Below are positions 18,895-24,099 of a stretch of DNA of 24,099 bases, piece by piece. The notes beneath the pieces are model-generated. The model had not been told where the DNA came from and did no database searches. It saw nothing but the letters and a program-made list of their open reading frames with translations. This stretch comes from a virus. The stretch is taken from positions 1 through 24,099 of IMG/VR virus record IMGVR_UViG_3300020433_000048. One strand, written 5' to 3'. The position numbers and the translations under genes are program-made. Each line of letters begins with the position of its first letter. Position 1 is the first letter of the stretch.

Positions 18895-21800
18895 TAATCC
18901 TGTCCTCCTAGTATCCATTGATATCTCCAGAAACCATGCTGACTTCCTTGGTTAAATCCGGCTTGTGACCAACCATCATAACCACCAACATATAGAGTAC
19001 CACTATCAGTTAGTACATCCCAACCATTTTCACTGTATGTACCACCAGTATGGCTAAAGTCAATACACTTACCGGGTAAGCTGTTAACTTGCATAAAGAA
19101 AGCGTTACGACCTGTGTCGTTTTCTGGGTTTGCACCGGCTGTACCACCAGATGAATAACCTTTAGCAGCTGTAATAAGTCCGTAGTTAAAGTCTCTAGCA
19201 TTATTTCTTTCTAGGTTTGGTTCTAAATCATAGTCCCAATGACCTGTCCAGTATAATTTACCGAACTCGTCAAGTAAAACACATCTGTTGTATGTCTCAC
19301 TACTATGACTAGCAGGGAAAATCTTAACAATCTTACCTATCTTCATTTTACCATAGTTAGTTCCACCTGTCTGGAATGATTCCCAGTTACCGTAAACTTC
19401 GTTAACCATGTTGTTATTACTCTGGTTGTTCCAATCCTGACCTCTGTCACGGAACATAATCTCAGCTCCAAACCAGTTACCTGTACCCATGCTAGAAGAA
19501 CCTGTTGGGTTACTATAGTGTGTACCTGTACCTTGCTGACCTCTTGAATTACCACCAGTAGCATATACTTTTTGTGGTAAACCTGTTGTACCACCGTCAG
19601 TAATTATATAGATAGTACTATAACGAGTATTGTTTGTAACAAAGTAAACTACTTTCTGATTATCACTATTCCATAAAGTACTACTATTAGTTAATAATCT
19701 AGGTAGTGTTTGGTTAGTAGTGTTTGTTGAATCATAGTAACCTGTGTAGATACCATAATCTTGTAAATAACCACCAAAGTATATCTTACCTTCGTCAGTT
19801 AATACAAATACTTTACCGATATCGTTACCATCATTCATGGCTTCGATGTGAATAACTTTCTTATTAAGTAAGTCAGAACCGGCTACAGCTGTAACTTCTT
19901 GTGGTGTAGTATACTGTGTAGTGTTACCAAGTAAACACTGCCCTCTGTTATTTCTACCCCAAGCATACATCTTACCTGTTTCAGTAATACAGTAAGTTGT
20001 AGTGTAGTAATAACCACTTGTACAAATATAAATTACTTTTTCGTTATTAAAGTTAGAACTAGGTATTCTTCTAAAGTAATAGTTATTAGATGTGCTGTTA
20101 TGACCTAACTGACCATAACCATTATATCCCATAGAATACATGTTACCATCAGTATCGAGTGCATACATAGAGAAGTATGATTCGTGACCATTGTCTCCTA
20201 AATGAGCATTACTAAAGTCAAACTGCTTAATCTTAGGATAGTTTGTACCTGATAAAAGTGTAGAGTTCTCGTCGTGGAAAGTTACTGCTACTTCAGAATA
20301 CTGAGTAAGAGTTTTACCAAATCCTTCTCCACCATAGCCACCATAGCCTGCAAAGGTTACAATACCATTTTCATATAAGTAATAAGCTGTTTTATTACCT
20401 CTATGTACTTGCTTAAGTCTTGGCTTGTCAACTACGACATTACCATCTACATCAAGGTAGCCGAGATCGTTTCCTTCTGTATCAGTTAAGAAATGTGCAT
20501 AATCACTGTTGCCTGCAAGAGCTTCTACCCAGAACTTAGGACATCTCCAGTTAGAGTTCCAAGGCTTGTCATCAGCACCATTATAAGAAGTACATCCTGT
20601 ACCAATCGCACCTCCATAGTAGTAACCGTTAGAGCTGTTGTGGTACATATTACCCCAGAAAGTATAATGTCTATCTGAGATTACACCATTCTGTCTATAA
20701 CCAAGTTTACAAGTTCCATATCTAAATCCTCTACCAGACTTTTTAAGGTAATCAAGCTGAGGTAATAGACTTTCTGTATAGTTATTAATGTCGTGGTTAG
20801 CGAATGTATTATATGTTATATTATTATAATGTGTATCAGAAGGCTGTCTGTGCTCATTATTCAGTGACTTATTACCACCAGACCATACTGGCTTAAAGAA
20901 CATGTTATGTAAGGTAACATTTATCTCGTCAGCTGACATACCTTCGTCACGTATTCTTAATGAACCCGGTGTTGAGCTACTTGCTATTATAGCAATACTT
21001 CCACCACCAGATACTGAGTCAGGTGTTACACCCGCAGTTACACGTCCATTAGTACCGGCTGTACTATAGTTACTAGCATTAGGGTCTTTGACAGAATATG
21101 TCATACCTGTAGCTGATGGGAATGTAAATGTATACTGTGAGCCTCTAGTTAGGTCAATAGTAGGATGTGCGTCACTATGTAATAATCTTCCGGCAATCTT
21201 TGTAGATGATGTCCATGTAATGCCTGCACCCATACCACTGTGTTGTGTACAATAGTATTCGTATACTAAGAAACCTAAGTGAGGTACTACCCAAGTAACA
21301 GTTGCTCCGGATTGACCCGGTGTACCTGATCTTGTAACTCCATCTGCAACAGCACCTGTTTCAAAATCAAATGTAGTATTACTTGCACCTGTTCTTGCAT
21401 TAAATGCTAAAACATGCCCTGCGTTAGAAGCATCACTAACGTCAAATGTATATGTACTTCCAGTCTTTAATGTAAGTGCCTGTTGACTTACACCACCTAT
21501 TACAAACTTACTTGCTGCTACAGTAACTGTATATGAAGCATTTGCAGCTGTAGGATGATCGTCTTTAAATAAGTAAGCACTCTTACCATTTGTAGCCGGT
21601 GTAGCTCCCGGTAGCTGTACCTGTTCGTATATAACTGTTGTACCGGCAGGGAAAGATTCTTTAGGATTATTCTCTACTACTAAGTTAGATTGTAAAGCAC
21701 CTATTGGTAATCTTGAGTTTGTACCATCATTATCTCTGTACTCGATATCGCCTGCTGTAGTATATGAACCGGATGTACCTGTTGAAATAACTTTCCAATG

Positions 21801-22136
21801 GTTTGAGGAAGCTGATGTTCCGGGTGTATAAGCTGTACCTGTTAATGGACTAACGCTGTCAGAATCCATTATGTACGCATCGCTATTATAAAGAACTATA
21901 TCTCCTCTATAATAATTTGTTGAACTAGACCATGTACCTACGTAGTTTACACCACGCATCATGACTGTCCAGTTCGTTGAGTTTTGTTCTGGTGAGTTTG
22001 TAGTATTTGATGCGTCAGCTATGCAAATATAACTAGACCCATTATGGTATACTACATCATCAACCTCGTAGGCAGAAGCGGTACTCCATGTACCTTTCCA
22101 AGTAAACTTCAGTTTGCCTAAATCTATTTGTGCCAT
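18894..22136 (-). CDS. Large adsorption-type tail protein: carbohydrate-binding-like, cupredoxin-like and RCC1-like parts
   Basis: A 1080-residue protein. Residues about 11-50 and 61-95 are two copies of a carbohydrate-binding-like unit (WSTASAYEVDDVVYHNGSSY; W-x-YxxGD-x-V-x-Y). Residues about 200-305 look like a cupredoxin fold (ASKFVIGG, GSTYTFDVSD, NAGHVLAFN, YYCTQHSGMG) with H241, C296, H299 and M302 in the ligand order of type 1 copper sites. Residues 325-400 resemble a second copy lacking Cys. From about 580 to the end are RCC1-like propeller repeats (YALDTDGNMYSMGYNGYGQL; KMYAWGRNNRGQ; GKLYWTGHW). It follows the tail fibre by three bases, so it is likely the receptor-binding or fibre-tip protein. 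Confidence 0.85.
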   Translation of the reverse strand: MAQIDLGKLKFTWKGTWSTASAYEVDDVVYHNGSSYICIADASNTTNSPEQNSTNWTVMMRGVNYVGTWSSSTNYYRGDIVLYNSDAYIMDSDSVSPLTGTAYTPGTSASSNHWKVISTGTSGSYTTAGDIEYRDNDGTNSRLPIGALQSNLVVENNPKESFPAGTTVIYEQVQLPGATPATNGKSAYLFKDDHPTAANASYTVTVAASKFVIGGVSQQALTLKTGSTYTFDVSDASNAGHVLAFNARTGASNTTFDFETGAVADGVTRSGTPGQSGATVTWVVPHLGFLVYEYYCTQHSGMGAGITWTSSTKIAGRLLHSDAHPTIDLTRGSQYTFTFPSATGMTYSVKDPNASNYSTAGTNGRVTAGVTPDSVSGGGSIAIIASSSTPGSLRIRDEGMSADEINVTLHNMFFKPVWSGGNKSLNNEHRQPSDTHYNNITYNTFANHDINNYTESLLPQLDYLKKSGRGFRYGTCKLGYRQNGVISDRHYTFWGNMYHNSSNGYYYGGAIGTGCTSYNGADDKPWNSNWRCPKFWVEALAGNSDYAHFLTDTEGNDLGYLDVDGNVVVDKPRLKQVHRGNKTAYYLYENGIVTFAGYGGYGGEGFGKTLTQYSEVAVTFHDENSTLLSGTNYPKIKQFDFSNAHLGDNGHESYFSMYALDTDGNMYSMGYNGYGQLGHNSTSNNYYFRRIPSSNFNNEKVIYICTSGYYYTTTYCITETGKMYAWGRNNRGQCLLGNTTQYTTPQEVTAVAGSDLLNKKVIHIEAMNDGNDIGKVFVLTDEGKIYFGGYLQDYGIYTGYYDSTNTTNQTLPRLLTNSSTLWNSDNQKVVYFVTNNTRYSTIYIITDGGTTGLPQKVYATGGNSRGQQGTGTHYSNPTGSSSMGTGNWFGAEIMFRDRGQDWNNQSNNNMVNEVYGNWESFQTGGTNYGKMKIGKIVKIFPASHSSETYNRCVLLDEFGKLYWTGHWDYDLEPNLERNNARDFNYGLITAAKGYSSGGTAGANPENDTGRNAFFMQVNSLPGKCIDFSHTGGTYSENGWDVLTDSGTLYVGGYDGWSQAGFNQGSQHGFWRYQWILGGQD

Positions 22137-22139
22137 TTT

Positions 22140-23147
22140 TTAAGCTGTAGTTGTCAATATTAAATGTCCAGATGAATTTAGGGAATATCTGGGAGTTCCT
22201 TGAGTTCCACCTGATGTTGCTGAGTGCAAGGCTGCGGAGTCGCCTATGTGCCACTGTGCTTCGCCTTTGTACTGATAATCTTCTACTTTATATGTAGCAG
22301 TATCAGAAGCAGTAGCATAGTCTAACTTTAATGCACCGGCTGTAGTTCTATTAAAACCATAGAAAACTGTAAAGCCTGCATAAGAGTTAGCTAGTTGAGC
22401 ATAGTGAAGGGCAGATAACTGTCCGGTGACACCGGCAGATGTAGTAAACGTAGTATTATAAGCATTAGCTGCATACTTCTGGGCATCTGCAACTTGGTTC
22501 GCCATGTTTGTACCGGCGTTCGCAGCTTGCGTTGCACTGGCTGCGGCAGCTGTAGCTGACGTTGCAGCGGCTGTTGCCTGTGTAGTAGCTGTAGTTGCAC
22601 TTGCTGCTGCGGCAGTTGCCTGAGTTGTAGCAGTTGTAGCATGCCCTTGCAATACTGTATTGTTGTTTGTCGTGATGTCTTCAACTTGTTGTTTGTTGAC
22701 ACCATCTGTAGCAGATATACCGGCAGCGACGTTTGTCATCCGGTTACTACCTACGTTTAAGTTACCACTAATGGTTACGTTAGTAAGTGTACCACCAAGG
22801 TTTTGTACTGCATCTTTTTCTTCTTGTAGAGAATATATAGTTTGCAGTTGGTTAGCGTTTAAGTCAGCTGCTTTAACAGCAGAACCCGGCGTGTACGTGA
22901 CACGGGCTTGGTCGACGTCAGTGCTTCGTGCAATACGAATAATAACAGGACTTACTGGAATGTTACCAGTAGTAAATACAACTGTACCTCCGCCACTTGG
23001 AGTGTAAGAGGTTATGTTGTAATGTGTGCCTGCTGTTTGTAATTGACCATCTAACTTAACATCTATATCAGTGGTTTTTATTGAAGGGAAGGTAAAATTT
23101 TTATTATTTTGACCATCCGCTGTATATTCGATAAATGTGTTAGCCAT
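22140..23147 (-). CDS. Tail fibre protein (T7 gp17-like N-terminus)
   Basis: A 335-residue protein. The first about 120 residues (MANTFIEYTADGQNNKNFTF; VKLDGQLQTAGTHYNI; RIARSTDVDQARVTY; LNANQLQTIYSLQEE) match the T7 gp17 N-terminal domain that anchors fibres to the tail. Residues about 160-225 are an Ala/Thr-rich repeat (ATTATTQATAAAASA) likely to form a trimeric coiled shaft. The last 100 residues form a short tip, ending SLNSSGHLILTTTA. At 335 residues it is much shorter than T7 gp17 (553) and lacks the large receptor tip, which may be supplied by the next gene. Start coupled by TAATG at 23147. Confidence 0.9.
   Translation of the reverse strand: MANTFIEYTADGQNNKNFTFPSIKTTDIDVKLDGQLQTAGTHYNITSYTPSGGGTVVFTTGNIPVSPVIIRIARSTDVDQARVTYTPGSAVKAADLNANQLQTIYSLQEEKDAVQNLGGTLTNVTISGNLNVGSNRMTNVAAGISATDGVNKQQVEDITTNNNTVLQGHATTATTQATAAAASATTATTQATAAATSATAAAASATQAANAGTNMANQVADAQKYAANAYNTTFTTSAGVTGQLSALHYAQLANSYAGFTVFYGFNRTTAGALKLDYATASDTATYKVEDYQYKGEAQWHIGDSAALHSATSGGTQGTPRYSLNSSGHLILTTTA
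22514..22643 (-). repeat. Ala/Thr-coding repeat within the tail fibre
   Basis: Imperfect tandem units coding ATTQATAAAASATTATTQATAA-type residues, built from GCA/ACA-rich words (GCTACAACTCAGGCAACTGC-like). They encode the coiled shaft of the fibre. Such repeats can change length by recombination. Confidence 0.6.
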
Positions 23148-24099
23148 TATTTATATATGTTGAGTATGTTGGCAGAAGCATATTGCTTTTGAATTTGAGC
23201 TTCTTTTCTCTTTGCTTGCTGTAATATCAAAGCTTCAATTTCTGGGAAGTCAGTAAGTCTTCTCCAAGCTAGGACACGAGCTTCTTTAAATATTCTATCT
23301 ATAATCCTGTTATGGTAGTAATCACGTGCATTAAAATCACCACGTCTACCCGCTTTTATATCAGCATACATTAACTGCATAGATGCTATAATCTTGGGGT
23401 CTTTACTTAACTTATCTAGTTTCTGTTCTAGATTTTGTAGACCTATTTCCTTTTGGAACATAGACCTAATCTGAGGGTTATCAGTTAAATTAGTACCATC
23501 AGGTGCGTAGAAAACTGACATTCTTAAATCATAACCACTATTGAATAAAAATCTTCTAGCGTCTGATTCTTCTAAGTTTAAAGATACAGGACTAAACATA
23601 TTAAATGCTCTAGTCATGAAATCATAATCTCTAATAGGTTTACCGTTAAGCATATCATACTTAATAGGCAAGTCTCTAGCGGGTAGGTACTCAGTAGCTA
23701 AGTTTCTGTTACGAAGAGATTGAAATATACCAGAGTTAATTTCACGCATATGTGGTAATATTAATTTACCTATTTCATTACGTAAACCTGCTAATGGTAC
23801 AGTATTATTCATCAAACCGGCTGTAATACGTTCGACTTGACCGGGGCGTCCGGCTGCTAAATCTACAAGCTGTTGAATACCGGCTAGATAGGACTTACTA
23901 GATATAGCCTGAGCTATAACTAATGAAATCTTTTGTAGTTCTCTTTCTGTCCACTCTTCACCCATCAACATACTTGCATCACCAACGTCAGCAATAGTAG
24001 ATAGTATAAGGTTAAAAGGTTCAATAGAATCATAACCTACACGTACACCACCTACATCTATAGTTCTTGGCATATAACCACCGTCTATCCAACCTTGAC
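23147..24099 (-). CDS. C-terminal part of large internal virion protein (T7 gp16-like), cut by window edge
   Basis: The frame stays open from the first ATG seen (24073) to the window edge, with residues QGWIDGGY before it, so this is the end of a larger protein. Visible text includes GGVRVGYDSIEPFNLILSTI and ADVGDASMLMGEEWTE, then a long helical part and a charged C-terminus (LQQAKRKEAQIQKQYA). The YDSIEPFN-x-IL-x-x-IAD block is typical, as I recall, for the C-terminus of the largest internal core/ejection proteins of T7-like phages. The gene order (before the tail fibre) is that of gp16 in T7. The product would be ejected and help form the DNA channel across the envelope. Confidence 0.7.
   Translation of the reverse strand, partial: QGWIDGGYMPRTIDVGGVRVGYDSIEPFNLILSTIADVGDASMLMGEEWTERELQKISLVIAQAISSKSYLAGIQQLVDLAAGRPGQVERITAGLMNNTVPLAGLRNEIGKLILPHMREINSGIFQSLRNRNLATEYLPARDLPIKYDMLNGKPIRDYDFMTRAFNMFSPVSLNLEESDARRFLFNSGYDLRMSVFYAPDGTNLTDNPQIRSMFQKEIGLQNLEQKLDKLSKDPKIIASMQLMYADIKAGRRGDFNARDYYHNRIIDRIFKEARVLAWRRLTDFPEIEALILQQAKRKEAQIQKQYASANILNIYK

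Noticed and set aside
22391-22705. Gln/Leu-rich 104-codon frame on the minus strand
   Set aside because: Out-of-frame reading of the Ala/Thr repeat of the tail fibre.

Overview
The window is a contiguous stretch of a T7-like (Autographiviridae-type) podovirus genome. Every gene I can support lies on the minus strand, so transcription runs from high to low coordinates. The diagnostic genes are a single-subunit T7-type RNA polymerase, a gp2.5-like ssDNA-binding protein, endonuclease I, a gp4-like primase/helicase, an A-family DNA polymerase, a gp17-like tail fibre and a gp19-like large terminase. The host cannot be fixed from sequence. Several small proteins and the RCC1/cupredoxin tail protein resemble ones I associate with marine and freshwater cyanophages and other aquatic phages, so an aquatic bacterium, possibly a cyanobacterium, is the likeliest host (inference).

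Layout in transcription order, right to left. (1) 24099-18894: end of a large internal virion protein, the tail fibre, and a 1080-residue adsorption-type protein with carbohydrate-binding-like, cupredoxin-like and RCC1 propeller-like parts. (2) 18894-16658: small genes including a holin candidate, two signal-peptide proteins and the small terminase. (3) 16674-13324: a block lying between the two terminase genes (small basic protein, HNH endonuclease, 264-aa and 660-aa proteins). (4) 13324-11591: large terminase. (5) 11590-10906: largely non-coding junction. In T7 the large terminase is at the right genome end and the early genes at the left end, so this junction should contain the joined genome ends. 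It holds a hairpin, short GAGTC-type repeats, a possible phage promoter and sigma70-like promoters. (6) 10905-5649: about twenty small early genes, mostly of unknown function. (7) 5731-1: RNA polymerase, ssDNA-binding protein, endonuclease I, primase/helicase, then a DNA polymerase split into separate exonuclease and polymerase frames and cut by the window edge.

How it probably works: host RNA polymerase reads the early region from extended -10 promoters (TGnTATAAT) at about 11234, 10944, 10391 and 9979, plus a -35/-10 promoter at 8144. This yields takeover proteins and the phage RNA polymerase. A 25-bp element occurs twice (23/25 identical), once inside the RNA polymerase gene and once right after the large terminase stop. 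The second site is where T7 has its phiOR promoter, so the element is my candidate for the promoter of this phage's own polymerase. Genes are packed with about twenty TAATG or ATGA stop/start overlaps, implying translational coupling. I saw no tRNA gene, CRISPR array, integrase, insertion sequence or recognisable endolysin in the window.
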